Positions 37,455-47,552 are shown, counted from the first letter of the stretch. The stretch is 64,000 bases of DNA from Bacteroidia bacterium (GCA_016218155.1 JACREQ010000102.1:1-64000), one strand, 5' to 3'. Made by a program: numbers and translations. The notes: a model not told the origin generated them from the letters alone.

Positions 37455-39941
37455 ATGAAAAAATTATACTTTTTACTTATCGGTATTTTCTTAAATGTTT
37501 TAGTTTCTGGGCAATGTTATACCTATCAGGTTCCAGTCACAACATATAATACATCAAATAGTTATTGCTATAACGATGGTTTATCCATCGGCTTAAATAC
37601 TATTTCTGCAAGTTCTGGATATCAAACATCGGGGAATAGCTATCAGTCTTTTCCAACTTCATTTATAAATGTTCAAATTGGAGGCGATTACTCGTGTCAA
37701 CTAGCCGGATCATCGAATGGGAATTACGATTTAGGCATGTGGATTGACTTTAATGGCAATCAGATATATGAACAATCTGAACTAACATATTTTGTGTCTT
37801 TTTCAAACTATATGGTACAAACTTTTAATATACACATCCCTCTTGATGCAATTAAAGACACAGTAGATATGAGAATCGTTAAACTTATAAGCACAGGTGC
37901 ATGGGGTACAGGAACTAATGATGCTTGTAATATTATTTCAATTGGAGAGATAGAAGATTACAAAGTTATTATTAATTGTGCAAATTTTGATTACCTTTCT
38001 TATGAACCAAATCCATTAGTTTGTTACAGTAATCCTATTGAACTCTCTGCTTTTCAAAATTATGGTGATGTTTCATGGTACACAGATACTAATTTAGCAC
38101 CTGTTTACACAGGAAATTATTACAATTTATTTATTTCACCATCAATTACAGATACTGTTGTATATATTCAAAACACTTATGGAACATGCTTTAATGGACC
38201 AAAATATCCAATGCATGTACATATTGTTACAATTCCACAAGTTGTAATTGATGGTCCAGATACTCTTCATTCTTGCACGGCACATACTTTTAATGCAAGC
38301 CCGGGTTTTGAATCATATTATTGGGCTTGGGGCAATGGAAATGAAGGGTTTGATCCATTTCTTGAGATAACATCAGGTGCTGGTGGAATGCTTAATCTAA
38401 CTGCGACTATCTCGGGATGTAACTCATACGACCAGGTCTGGATTTCTATTGCTACAGATACTATTTCAAATTATGCTCATTATTTTAAAAGTTCTGATTT
38501 CTGTAACGACCATACTTTTTATTTAACTTATGACAGTATTATTTCTCCTGGAACCTGCAATTGGTATTTAATGCCATCAAATACTTTAATTGGGAGTGGT
38601 AGTATTGTAAATTACTATGTCCCAACTGTTGGCAATTATAATGTTGAAGCAAGAATTAATTCGATCTGTGGCATTGATACCGCTTATTTTATTTTAGAGA
38701 ATTTACCAAATCCAACTTATGATAGCCTTACATTTCCCAATGGTCATATAAACAATAATGGTATTTTTGAAGTCTGTTATAATGAAAACAATCTTATTGT
38801 AAAATGTGCCGGATTAAATGGAGTTGTTTATAGTTGGAATGGATCGCCCAACGGTGTTAACTGGTTTTACTTAAATAACGGATCAGATTCACTATTAATA
38901 CCAGGTGCTATGGTGAGTCCCGGAAATAATTTTTATGTATTTGCTCAAATTACCAACTCTAACGGATGCTTATTTAACACTGACACTTTAATTTTTACTC
39001 CACTTAGTACTTTATCATTAAACTTACCAGACAATTATACTATGTGTAATTATCCTAACAATTACGGAATACCTGCTGTTGACTATAGTAGATATGATTT
39101 GTTATGGAATACCGGTGATACAGTTAACAACATTTATATAAACACAGAAGGAGTATATACAATAAACACTTTCGATAATTTAACCGGATGTTACAATCAG
39201 GACCATGTATATATAACAAATGGCTCAAATATTTCTATTTTTCCTTCTACTACCTATTCCTGCACTTCTAATGTTAATCTTTTCTATGATAATGCTATCA
39301 GTTGGACAGAATATGATGAAAGCTGGGGATATATTAATCAGTCTGCCGACATATTTTACAGCTTTAACTGGCAAGGATTTAATGAATATATTGTAGTAGA
39401 AGCTAATATAAATGGCTGTAACATTATAGATACAACCTACGTTAATTTTAATGAGAACTTTACATTTAACTTAGGAAACGATACAACTGTTTATTCAGCA
39501 TCATTAACTTTAAATGCACCTTTAGATTTTCAGAATGGAAATTATTCGTTAATCTGGAATCCCGGAAGTGTTGCATCTCTAACTTACAATATAACACAAT
39601 CGGGTCAATATATGTTAACTATTAATAATGGTCAAGGATGTACATATACAGACACCATAAACGTATCATTATTACCTAACAATATTCAATCAAATACTTT
39701 AACTAACAATATTTCTGTTTTTCCTAATCCCGCAAAAAATTATTTAAACTTTATTTCAGAAAACAGTTTAATTACTGAAATAAGAATTTCTGATTTAACA
39801 GGTCGAATTATATCACACAAACAATTTAATAGCTTATCAAAAATTGAATTAAATATTTCCGACTTCCCTGACGGTTATTATTTTTCTGAAACAACTACAA
39901 ATAAAGGAAAATATTTAAATAAAATAATAATTTCAAAATAA
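37455..39941 (+). CDS. GEVED-domain secreted protein with type A T9SS domain
   Basis: An 828-residue protein with signal peptide (MKKLYFLLIGIFLNVLVSGQ). A GEVED domain is visible at about residues 50-175 (GMWIDFNGNQIYEQSE, IGEIEDYKVII). The middle, about 180-740, is a series of Ig/PKD-like beta domains rich in Asn, Tyr and Cys without catalytic motifs. The last 75 residues (ISVFPNPAKNYLNF, SDLTGRIISHKQF, FPDGYYF) are a type A sorting domain. It is expected to be secreted by the type IX system and held on the surface. The gene is single, divergent from the kinase operon, and ends at a hairpin. Confidence 0.9.
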   Translation: MKKLYFLLIGIFLNVLVSGQCYTYQVPVTTYNTSNSYCYNDGLSIGLNTISASSGYQTSGNSYQSFPTSFINVQIGGDYSCQLAGSSNGNYDLGMWIDFNGNQIYEQSELTYFVSFSNYMVQTFNIHIPLDAIKDTVDMRIVKLISTGAWGTGTNDACNIISIGEIEDYKVIINCANFDYLSYEPNPLVCYSNPIELSAFQNYGDVSWYTDTNLAPVYTGNYYNLFISPSITDTVVYIQNTYGTCFNGPKYPMHVHIVTIPQVVIDGPDTLHSCTAHTFNASPGFESYYWAWGNGNEGFDPFLEITSGAGGMLNLTATISGCNSYDQVWISIATDTISNYAHYFKSSDFCNDHTFYLTYDSIISPGTCNWYLMPSNTLIGSGSIVNYYVPTVGNYNVEARINSICGIDTAYFILENLPNPTYDSLTFPNGHINNNGIFEVCYNENNLIVKCAGLNGVVYSWNGSPNGVNWFYLNNGSDSLLIPGAMVSPGNNFYVFAQITNSNGCLFNTDTLIFTPLSTLSLNLPDNYTMCNYPNNYGIPAVDYSRYDLLWNTGDTVNNIYINTEGVYTINTFDNLTGCYNQDHVYITNGSNISIFPSTTYSCTSNVNLFYDNAISWTEYDESWGYINQSADIFYSFNWQGFNEYIVVEANINGCNIIDTTYVNFNENFTFNLGNDTTVYSASLTLNAPLDFQNGNYSLIWNPGSVASLTYNITQSGQYMLTINNGQGCTYTDTINVSLLPNNIQSNTLTNNISVFPNPAKNYLNFISENSLITEIRISDLTGRIISHKQFNSLSKIELNISDFPDGYYFSETTTNKGKYLNKIIISK

Positions 39942-39965
39942 AAATTAACATTAAAAAAAACAATT

Positions 39966-39990
39966 AGAGGTTGCAAATATTGCAACCTCT
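39966..39990. terminator. Hairpin terminator between convergent genes
   Basis: Perfect 11-bp stem AGAGGTTGCAA/TTGCAACCTCT with an ATA loop, followed by a short T run on the plus strand and a T run on the minus strand after 9 bases. Confidence 0.75.
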
Positions 39991-40011
39991 TTTGGCTGAT
40001 ATAATCGAGGG

Positions 40012-43000
40012 TTAATTTTTAAGAAGTTGATTTATTTGTTTTTGTTGCTCTGCTACTATTGTTTTTAAAGCTTCTATTTGTTTTTGTTGTTCTTTAATTG
40101 CTTCGGTTACAACTGGTATTATAGCTTCATAATTAACCGCCTTATAACCAGTATTTTTATTTATTGTTACAACCTCTGGAAGAACTAATTCTAATTCCTG
40201 AGCAATAAATCCTATTTTATTTTTCAGTTCATCATATGAAACTGGCTTTCCAGCATCGATCTCTCCTTTGAATAATATTTCCTCTCTCCAATCAAACACT
40301 TTTCCATTAAGTGATAATATTTTATTTAATGAAGATTCTAAAGGGCGAATATTTTTCTTTAATCGTGCATCTGAAGTTGCATTGTTTGTTAATGCATACC
40401 AATTTCCAGAACCATCTAATCTTGCCCTTAATATCATTCCATCTTCATCCCATAATTTCAGCAAATCGTTATCTCCTGGAGCCCAAATTCCAGCCATATC
40501 ACCATCTGCATAAAAACCACCACTTTCAGTTTCTCCATTTTCTAACACAATACCTGAAGCAGTACTTACACTATTAAAATCAAAAGCTGCTACACCTCCA
40601 TATTTACCGACTGAACTTCGGTATAAGTCATTTGTGGCATTAAATACTTTGTATCCTCCACTTTCAGCATAAACATTTCCTAAAACATGTAATTTCTGAG
40701 AAGGTCCTGCTACTCCAATTCCTATATTACCTCCTGACATTACCCTCATCCATTCTATGCTATTTGTTTTAAAAACTAAATCAATCGCATCGGTTGTTCC
40801 TATGTAATTTGTACCAGCTACTGTTCCTGCATTTCCCGATAATCCCCAGGCTGTTCCTAAACCTGCTAAAGTTTGCCAGCTTGCTAATCCTGTGGCATCA
40901 GAAACAAGAGCCTTGCCTAAGCCAGGAGATCCCCCTGTAATTTTTATTTGCCCTGCAATTTCTAATTTGGCAGAAAGTGATGGAGTAAAGGTTCCTATTC
41001 CAACGTTACCATTATTTGGCTGTAATAGCAAATATGGATAAAATGGATCGACACCAGCTTTATCAGTTTGTATAAAGGCAGCAAAATCAGTATTTTGAAA
41101 TCCTAAATTTAGAGACCGGATTAAATTTGCATCATCCATACATCTAATCTGGCCAATATAATTTGGTCGGTCAGTTATGCTGCTTACAACTAATCTGGTT
41201 TGGGGATCTTTTTTACCAATTCCAATATTTCCTGTACTCATATTTGTACCTATTCCATTAATGTTAGTTCCAAAAATTATATTTCCAATATTTAGTTGAT
41301 TACTTGCTGTTGAAGACTGTAAATCAATTCTATCTCCAATAATTATATTTTTATTTCCAATTGTTAAATTATCACCTGACTGAAAACCTACAAAAATATT
41401 ATTGGAACCTAATGAATTAAATCCTGCACTATCTCCGCTAGCTGTATTATAATTGCCATTAATATTTGCGTAAAGTGCATTAACCCCTATAACTGTATTA
41501 CTTTTTCCATTAGAGTTAAAAAACAATGCATTTTGTCCGAGAACAGTATTTCTGGAACCACTTTGATTATTAAAAAGTGCCCCGTCACCAAATACGGAAT
41601 TATTACTTCCGGATTCCATATAATGAAGTGCATTAACGCCTATTGCGGTATTGTAATTCCCATTTGTAATATTATGCATAGCAGAATTCCCTATTGCTGT
41701 ATTCGAGATTCCCGTAGTAGTTTCGTTCAATGCCCCATAACCCCATGATGTGTTTTGAGCCGAGTTGTTTATAAGTCCTGACAAATAATTATTTCTTCTA
41801 AAAACTAAATCAGTATTATCCGTTGTTCCAATAAAATTGACAGTTGCATTTGTGCCTGCATTTCCAGTAAGCGACCAATCATTTCCTGCGCCAGGTACTG
41901 TTCCCCAGACTCCTGTTCCTAACAAAACTTCCGAAGCAGCACCTGCAGTCATTTGAATTAAAGTTCCATTTGCATCAGCTTGGATCATTCTGTTTCCAGT
42001 ACCAGATAAAGATGAAATTCTTGTGTTACCAACAACGTGCAATTCAGACAATGGATTATTTGTACCTATTCCTACCTTTCCACCAGACATTATTCTTATT
42101 CTCTCTGTATTATTTGTTTTAAAAACTAAATCATTTACATCATATGTTCCTATAAAATCGGTTCCAGGTATAGTTCCTCCATTACCCATAAGCGACCAAT
42201 CGTTTCCTGAACCAGGCACAGGACCCCACACCCCAGTGCCTAAAAGAACTTGCGAAGGAGTCCCATCCGCAAGAGCAACAATTGTACCATTAGCATCCGC
42301 TTGCAATACACGAGTTGTACCTCCAGCCAAAGATGATATTCTTGTGTTACCAACAACGTGCAGTATTTCTTGTGGCGAAGTGGTTCCAATTCCAACTTTA
42401 CCATTACTACTCAATCTAATTATTTCATTACCATTTGTACCTATTTCAATATCGCCGGACATATAATTCCATATTTTTCCATTATTTTGAGCCCATTGAT
42501 TTAAACCAAATAACATTCCGTTTGAACCTGGAGCTAAAAAAGGAGTTGTTACCATTAAGCCTGGTTGAACACCAACATTATCTTGAATTGAAAGCGTTGC
42601 TAAAGGATTTGTATTTCCAATAGTAACTTGTCCAAAAGTTGTAATTTTCATTCGGTCAAATCCATTTGTTGCAAAATTCATATTACCAGCATTTGCAGTG
42701 ATATTTAAATCGCCAGTTTGAAAATAAGTTAATGCTGCATTATTTCCCATTATATCAACCCCTAATAATAATCCATTAGTTGTATTTGAAGCATAAGTTG
42801 GATGAATAATGCGAATTCCATCATAAGATGCTCCAACACCATTAATATAAGGACGAACAGTTAGAACACTAACTGGATTTGGTTCATTAAATCCAAACCA
42901 ACCATCTTTATCAATCCTCATTCGTTCAACGTCTTGTGTGCCAAAACGCAAAAAACCAGGTTCAAAATTCCAAAGTTGTGCATTTTGACCCATAACACCA

Positions 43001-43620
43001 GAAATAGAACCATCTTCAATCCCCAAAAGAGTGCCTCTATTATAATTAGTATTTAATGGAGATTGAATTTTAATTCCATCAAATGGGTTAGTAATAATTC
43101 CATTTGCATAAGTTTTTATCTGTAAACTTGAATTAGGGTTACTTTCGTTAATACCAACTTTTCCGCTTGTAGTAATGCGCATTACTTCATAGTTATTTGT
43201 TTTAATCACCAAATCTTTATTATCAATTGTACCTATAAAATTGATTGTAGGATCAGTTCCCAAATTTCCAGTTGTTGACCATCCACCAGTAGTGGAAGGA
43301 GGAAGATAATTCCAACTTGGTGTAGTTGTTGTGCTTGTGTTATAATAAAATCCCTGAATGCCATCAGTTTGATATATCATCAATCCTTGTGCTGCTTCAG
43401 GTAATGTAACTAAAGCCGTTTTTTCAGCATTTGTCATACGAGGTATCAGCAAACCTTTTTTTGATGCCAAAGCTGAAACATCTATGTCGAGCATTGCAGA
43501 ACTGTTAGGAGTAGCTCCTGTGCTATTAATCCCAATGTTTTGCGCCTTTACATTTAATGTAAAAACAATAAACACAATTGCAAGGATTATCGAAACCGTT
43601 AAAAGATTTCTTGTTTTCAT
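40012..43620 (-). CDS. Tail-fibre-like repeat protein with S74 chaperone domain
   Basis: A 1202-residue exported protein (N-terminal hydrophobic segment LLTVSIILAIVFIVFTLNVKA). The body is built from repeats: units with DLVFKTNNTERIRIMSGGKVGIGT and WSLTGNAGT recur about five times, and a middle block (about residues 640-760) has YadA-head-like repeats such as NTAIGVNALHYMESGSNN. The C-terminus is a peptidase S74 domain (SDARLKKNIRPL, IGFIAQELELVLPEVV, VNYEAIIPVVTEAIKEQ), known as a self-cleaving chaperone that trimerises phage tail spikes. It lacks a type IX sorting domain. The start overlaps the upstream secreted-protein stop by 4 bases, so translation is probably coupled. A trimeric surface fibre is the best inference. 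Confidence 0.9.
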   Translation of the reverse strand: MKTRNLLTVSIILAIVFIVFTLNVKAQNIGINSTGATPNSSAMLDIDVSALASKKGLLIPRMTNAEKTALVTLPEAAQGLMIYQTDGIQGFYYNTSTTTTPSWNYLPPSTTGGWSTTGNLGTDPTINFIGTIDNKDLVIKTNNYEVMRITTSGKVGINESNPNSSLQIKTYANGIITNPFDGIKIQSPLNTNYNRGTLLGIEDGSISGVMGQNAQLWNFEPGFLRFGTQDVERMRIDKDGWFGFNEPNPVSVLTVRPYINGVGASYDGIRIIHPTYASNTTNGLLLGVDIMGNNAALTYFQTGDLNITANAGNMNFATNGFDRMKITTFGQVTIGNTNPLATLSIQDNVGVQPGLMVTTPFLAPGSNGMLFGLNQWAQNNGKIWNYMSGDIEIGTNGNEIIRLSSNGKVGIGTTSPQEILHVVGNTRISSLAGGTTRVLQADANGTIVALADGTPSQVLLGTGVWGPVPGSGNDWSLMGNGGTIPGTDFIGTYDVNDLVFKTNNTERIRIMSGGKVGIGTNNPLSELHVVGNTRISSLSGTGNRMIQADANGTLIQMTAGAASEVLLGTGVWGTVPGAGNDWSLTGNAGTNATVNFIGTTDNTDLVFRRNNYLSGLINNSAQNTSWGYGALNETTTGISNTAIGNSAMHNITNGNYNTAIGVNALHYMESGSNNSVFGDGALFNNQSGSRNTVLGQNALFFNSNGKSNTVIGVNALYANINGNYNTASGDSAGFNSLGSNNIFVGFQSGDNLTIGNKNIIIGDRIDLQSSTASNQLNIGNIIFGTNINGIGTNMSTGNIGIGKKDPQTRLVVSSITDRPNYIGQIRCMDDANLIRSLNLGFQNTDFAAFIQTDKAGVDPFYPYLLLQPNNGNVGIGTFTPSLSAKLEIAGQIKITGGSPGLGKALVSDATGLASWQTLAGLGTAWGLSGNAGTVAGTNYIGTTDAIDLVFKTNSIEWMRVMSGGNIGIGVAGPSQKLHVLGNVYAESGGYKVFNATNDLYRSSVGKYGGVAAFDFNSVSTASGIVLENGETESGGFYADGDMAGIWAPGDNDLLKLWDEDGMILRARLDGSGNWYALTNNATSDARLKKNIRPLESSLNKILSLNGKVFDWREEILFKGEIDAGKPVSYDELKNKIGFIAQELELVLPEVVTINKNTGYKAVNYEAIIPVVTEAIKEQQKQIEALKTIVAEQQKQINQLLKN

Positions 43621-44903
43621 GGGGTAGTTATTAATAATTTTTGATTACACATTGTTGTAGAGCTTTCTGCTCTAAAAAGATAAATTGCACTTGCAATTTG
43701 TTCTAAAGTAATTGAATAAAGCTGATTTCCAGTATTAGCATTAAAATTTCCTATTGTAATTAATTTTCCTTGAATATCAAATAATGAATAATTCACATTG
43801 CTTGAGTTTTGAAAAACTGAATGTATCTGAATTGTATTTCCATCTGAAAAAGCATTTAAAAAATCAGCATTTACTCCGCATGGTGTAGCTGAAATTTCCT
43901 CACTTAAATCAAAATTTCCGTCATTATTGTTAGTTTTAAGACGATAATAAATAACTTTATCGCTAATCTCAGTATCAGAGAAACTATAATTAGTAATTGA
44001 AATCTTATTTGATGGCAAAGCAGTATAAATTGTAGTCCATACACTTAAATCGTAAGATTTTTGCAACTCAATATTAACAACATTTATTTCTGAAGCTGTA
44101 GTCCAGTTAATATTCATCACATTATCAGTACAATTTGACGTGAAGCTAATAAGATCAATTGGAAGCGGTGACAAATTACAAGATAAAATAAAAGGCGTAC
44201 TTACACTTAATCCATGAGGTATTAAATCTATATTATTAACTGCACCAGTTCCTGTTGTAACACCCGCACCCGAACCAGTAGATAAAAGCCAAATATCTGT
44301 AGGATCGTCATATTGTTGTGCATTAAAAGTTCCAGTTGGGTTTGAAGTAGTATTTTCAACTCCACGGTAAGTTACATCAAAAGTAGCACTTACATTAGTA
44401 CCAGCAAGCACTTGCCACCATCTATCAATCACAGAATTTAATTCGTTTATTCCTGCTAATCCTATCATATTTGTAACCGAATTTGCCCAATCAACATTAT
44501 TTGCAGGAGTTCCCCATGTAGAAACTACTATTGGCGAAGCATTGTTAACGTGACCTACACCACTACCAACTGAATTTTTGTGAATTGTAACTGGTAAATA
44601 GTCAGTATTACTATATCCCAATGGAATTACAAAATCAGTATTAGAATTTACATCAGCAGTATTTAATTGCACATAATTACCTTCTTTCTCAGAAATAATA
44701 TGTCCACTATTTCGTGTTATTGCAGTTGATTGCCCACTATTTATAACCAAATACACTGGATTTGCATATGAGCCATTATTGAGTTTTATAAAAGCTCCGT
44801 TTAAAACCAAAGAATTGTTTTGCGCGAATATATTTGTAAAACCAAATATAATTTGCAAGCAAATAAAGGTGAGTGAATTATATTTTTTTATGTTAAAAAA
44901 CAT
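43617..44903 (-). CDS. Secreted protein with type A-like sorting domain
   Basis: A 428-residue exported protein. The ATG at 44903 begins a plausible signal (NIKKYNSLTFICLQIIFGFT); the frame also extends 16 codons further to a less likely start. Residues about 30-260 form a beta-rich domain, about 265-350 a fibronectin-like domain (SPLPIDLISFTSNCTDNV, WTTASEINVV) typical of secreted Bacteroidota proteins, and the last 75 residues look like a type A sorting domain (YSLFDIQGKLITIG, ASAIYLFRAES), somewhat divergent. It overlaps the tail-fibre-like gene by ATGA, so the two products are probably made in fixed ratio. Confidence 0.8.
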   Translation of the reverse strand: MFFNIKKYNSLTFICLQIIFGFTNIFAQNNSLVLNGAFIKLNNGSYANPVYLVINSGQSTAITRNSGHIISEKEGNYVQLNTADVNSNTDFVIPLGYSNTDYLPVTIHKNSVGSGVGHVNNASPIVVSTWGTPANNVDWANSVTNMIGLAGINELNSVIDRWWQVLAGTNVSATFDVTYRGVENTTSNPTGTFNAQQYDDPTDIWLLSTGSGAGVTTGTGAVNNIDLIPHGLSVSTPFILSCNLSPLPIDLISFTSNCTDNVMNINWTTASEINVVNIELQKSYDLSVWTTIYTALPSNKISITNYSFSDTEISDKVIYYRLKTNNNDGNFDLSEEISATPCGVNADFLNAFSDGNTIQIHSVFQNSSNVNYSLFDIQGKLITIGNFNANTGNQLYSITLEQIASAIYLFRAESSTTMCNQKLLITTP

Positions 44904-44907
44904 GCTT

Positions 44908-44940
44908 TTTGTGAATATTTCAAAATTATCCCTATTTTTG
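44908..44940 (+). promoter_or_regulatory. Promoter of the TPR kinase gene
   Basis: -33 TTTG at 44908-44911 and -7 TATTTTTG at 44933-44940, 21 bases apart, upstream of ATG 44974. It overlaps the divergent promoter at 44921-44952. Confidence 0.6.
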
Positions 44941-44952
44941 ATATTATGCAAT
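44921..44952 (-). promoter_or_regulatory. Promoter of the secreted/tail-fibre gene pair
   Basis: Minus strand: -7 TAATTTTG (complement of 44921-44928) with a possible -33 TTGC (around 44949-44952), 17 bases before the ATG at 44903. It is interleaved with the plus-strand promoter. Confidence 0.5.
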
Positions 44953-44973
44953 ACTGTAAATAGGTATATTCAA

Positions 44974-46887
44974 ATGAGAAAATTTTTATTGATTTTATTC
45001 ATAATTCAATTAAATTTAACAAACTTGTTTTCTCAACCTGATTCTACAATAATAAATCAAGTATTTAATTTATATGACAAGTACTATAACACACCACAAA
45101 ACAATTTTGATTCTGCTCTTATTTACCTTGACTCTGCATTAAAAATTTCAAGAAAACATAATTATTATGAAGGTATATCCTATGTTCTAAGAGAAAAAGG
45201 GTATATTTATTCTGAGCGTGGTGAGTTTGTTAAAGCTATGAAGATTATTATAGAGGCTTTAAGACTGGACGAGAAAATTAATAATAAAGATGGTGCTGGT
45301 AGCGATCTTAATCTTATCGGACTAATTTATAACCAACAAGAAAAACTTGATGAAGCATTAAGTTATTTCATAAAAGCAAGAGATAAGTTTGCAGAAATAA
45401 AAGATGAACATGGAATTGCAATGGTTACTGGAAATATGGGAATGGTTTACAGAAACAAAAATGAATTTGAATTATCTTTAAAATGTTATTTTAATTCACT
45501 TGAATATTACCAGCAAGAAAAGAATGAGCAAAATGAAATTAACATTGCTAATCTTGAAAATAATATAGGTAATATATATAAAGACATTAAAAAATACGAT
45601 AAAGCACTTGAATATTTCTTTAAAGCTAAAGAAGGCAAGTCAAAATATAAACAATACACCTCATTGGTGTCAACATTATCAAATATTGGCGATATTTATG
45701 TTGAAAAAAAACTATTCAACGAAGCTCTTTCAATATACAATGAAGCATTAGCAATGGCAGTAGAACAAAAATCTATCAGACTTCAGAAGGATGTTTATTT
45801 TGATTTATCATACATGTACAAGGAACAGGGAAATTTTAAATTAGCCTATGAAACATTTAAAGAATCTACCCAGCTTAAAGACTCAATAATTTCTGAAAAA
45901 AATAACGAAGAAATTGCAAATTTAAAAGTAAGATATGAAACAGATAAAAAAGAAAAAGAAAATGTTATTTTAACAAAAGACAATGAATTAAAATCTACCC
46001 GTATTGCAAATGAAAGAAAACAAAAATTATTGTTTGCTTCTCTATCATTGATAATTCTAATGGTAGGAGTATTTATTTTCATTCAATTCAGAACAAAACA
46101 AAAACTCAGTAAACAACTTGCACTAATAAATGATAAAATAAAAAATCAAAATACCACACTTAAAACTTTAAATAAAGAATTAATTGATTCTGAAGAAAAC
46201 CTGACTTTATCAAACTCAACAAAAGATCAGCTTATAAGTATGTTATCTCACGACTTATACAATCCAATAACTTCTGTTATTAATTATACAAATTTAACTC
46301 TCGAATCAATTGAGCAAAAAAGCAAAGAAGAGCTTCAGGGTGCACTAACCAGCATAAACGGAGCTGTAATTCCACTTCAAGATTTACTAGATAACATTTT
46401 GCAATGGGCAAGAGTTCAAAAAATTCATTTACAACCAAATATTGATAAAATACATTTAAATATTGTTATTTCTGATATTATTAAATTATATCAACCTCTT
46501 GCAACATTTAAGCAAATTCAAATTAATTATAATAAACTCACAGAAGATATAATCAAATCTGACAAATTAATGATTTACTTTATTATAAGAAATATTGTAA
46601 ATAATTCTGTTAAATTTTCACCAAAAGAAAACATTATTAATATTGAAGCTAACATTATAAATAACACATGCAAAATATTAGTTAAAGATTATGGTGCAGG
46701 TTTTAAGCATGAAATATTATCGCAGCTAAATGATATTGAAACTAATGAACTAAAAGGTCAGATAAGTGGAAGCGGAATAGGTCTAAGTGTTAGCAAAAAA
46801 TTCATAAAATTACTTAAAGGGAATATTGAATTTAGAAACGCAGAAAAAGGTGGAGCCGAAATTCTTATAACTATTCCTCAGTATTAA
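44974..46887 (+). CDS. TPR sensor histidine kinase (HisKA type)
   Basis: A 637-residue kinase. The frame extends 65 codons upstream over the divergent gene, but the ATG at 44974 starts the signal peptide MRKFLLILFIIQLNLTNLFS and lies after the promoter. About seven TPR units (residues 35-330) precede a coiled coil, one membrane segment (LLFASLSLIILMVGVFIFIQF) and a HisKA/HATPase core with His426 (SMLSHDLYNPIT), IRNIVNNSVKFSP, VKDYGAGF and GSGIGLS. Unlike the other TPR kinases here it belongs to the classical HisKA class. Its stop lies inside the convergent NarL-type regulator gene, with 17 bases shared; that regulator is a likely partner. Confidence 0.92.
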   Translation: MRKFLLILFIIQLNLTNLFSQPDSTIINQVFNLYDKYYNTPQNNFDSALIYLDSALKISRKHNYYEGISYVLREKGYIYSERGEFVKAMKIIIEALRLDEKINNKDGAGSDLNLIGLIYNQQEKLDEALSYFIKARDKFAEIKDEHGIAMVTGNMGMVYRNKNEFELSLKCYFNSLEYYQQEKNEQNEINIANLENNIGNIYKDIKKYDKALEYFFKAKEGKSKYKQYTSLVSTLSNIGDIYVEKKLFNEALSIYNEALAMAVEQKSIRLQKDVYFDLSYMYKEQGNFKLAYETFKESTQLKDSIISEKNNEEIANLKVRYETDKKEKENVILTKDNELKSTRIANERKQKLLFASLSLIILMVGVFIFIQFRTKQKLSKQLALINDKIKNQNTTLKTLNKELIDSEENLTLSNSTKDQLISMLSHDLYNPITSVINYTNLTLESIEQKSKEELQGALTSINGAVIPLQDLLDNILQWARVQKIHLQPNIDKIHLNIVISDIIKLYQPLATFKQIQINYNKLTEDIIKSDKLMIYFIIRNIVNNSVKFSPKENIINIEANIINNTCKILVKDYGAGFKHEILSQLNDIETNELKGQISGSGIGLSVSKKFIKLLKGNIEFRNAEKGGAEILITIPQY

Positions 46888-47530
46888 GCAGACCGTGTTT
46901 CAATGCATATTTTACTAATCCAACTGTATTTGAAATCCCCAACTTCTGCAGAATGTTTTTTCGATGAGTATCAACTGTGCCAATACTTATAAATAATTTT
47001 TTAGCAATTTCGGCACTACTTAATTCATTACAAACAAAAACTAAAATTTCCTTTTCCCTCGCAGTAAGCATTATTTCAGGTGTATCACCGCTTAATATAA
47101 CTGATGATTTGATATAAAAATCTTCCTCTTTTGTAATATTTTGAATGCCTTCAGAAAAATAAGTTCCACCTTCATATACTATTTTCAATGCCTTAATTAA
47201 TTCTTCTTTTGTAATATTCTTAAGAAGATAACCCTTGATTCCAAGTTTTTCTAGTTTACTTAAAAATCTACTGCCTTTCTGATGGGTAAGCATTAATATT
47301 TTTTGCTCTGGTTTAAATTTTTGAATTTCTTCCACAATTTCAAGACCAGTCATATCTGTAAGGTGAAGATCTAACAATAGTATATCACAATTTCTCTTCT
47401 TTAAAACTGAAATGGCTTCTGCTCCCGAATTACATTTTGTAACAACTTTAAAATCATCCCCTTTTGTCAACAACAATTCAAGTCCATCAATATATAAAGA
47501 ATGATCATCGGCAAGTATTAATGAAATCAT
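46871..47530 (-). CDS. NarL/FixJ-type response regulator
   Basis: A 219-residue regulator with Asp8/Asp9, phospho-acceptor Asp54 (LLLDLHLTDMTG), Lys104 (YLLKN) and a C-terminal LuxR HTH (LTAREKEILVFVCNELSS, SIGTVDTHRKNIL). It is convergent with, and overlaps by 17 bases, the TPR HisKA kinase gene, an arrangement that suggests a kinase/regulator pair despite opposite strands. A TATATTTG element (complement of 47553-47560) lies 22 bases before its ATG. Confidence 0.92.
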   Translation of the reverse strand: MISLILADDHSLYIDGLELLLTKGDDFKVVTKCNSGAEAISVLKKRNCDILLLDLHLTDMTGLEIVEEIQKFKPEQKILMLTHQKGSRFLSKLEKLGIKGYLLKNITKEELIKALKIVYEGGTYFSEGIQNITKEEDFYIKSSVILSGDTPEIMLTAREKEILVFVCNELSSAEIAKKLFISIGTVDTHRKNILQKLGISNTVGLVKYALKHGLLNTEE

Positions 47531-47552
47531 TTGTCAATAATTAAAATCTATT

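Noticed and set aside
40012-43620. Tail-fibre-like gene considered as part of a prophage
   Set aside because: No capsid, terminase, integrase or lysis genes nearby, and the protein has an export signal and a secreted partner.
44779-44973. 65-codon N-terminal extension of the TPR kinase
   Set aside because: It runs antisense over the neighbouring gene and lies before the promoter; the signal peptide begins at ATG 44974.
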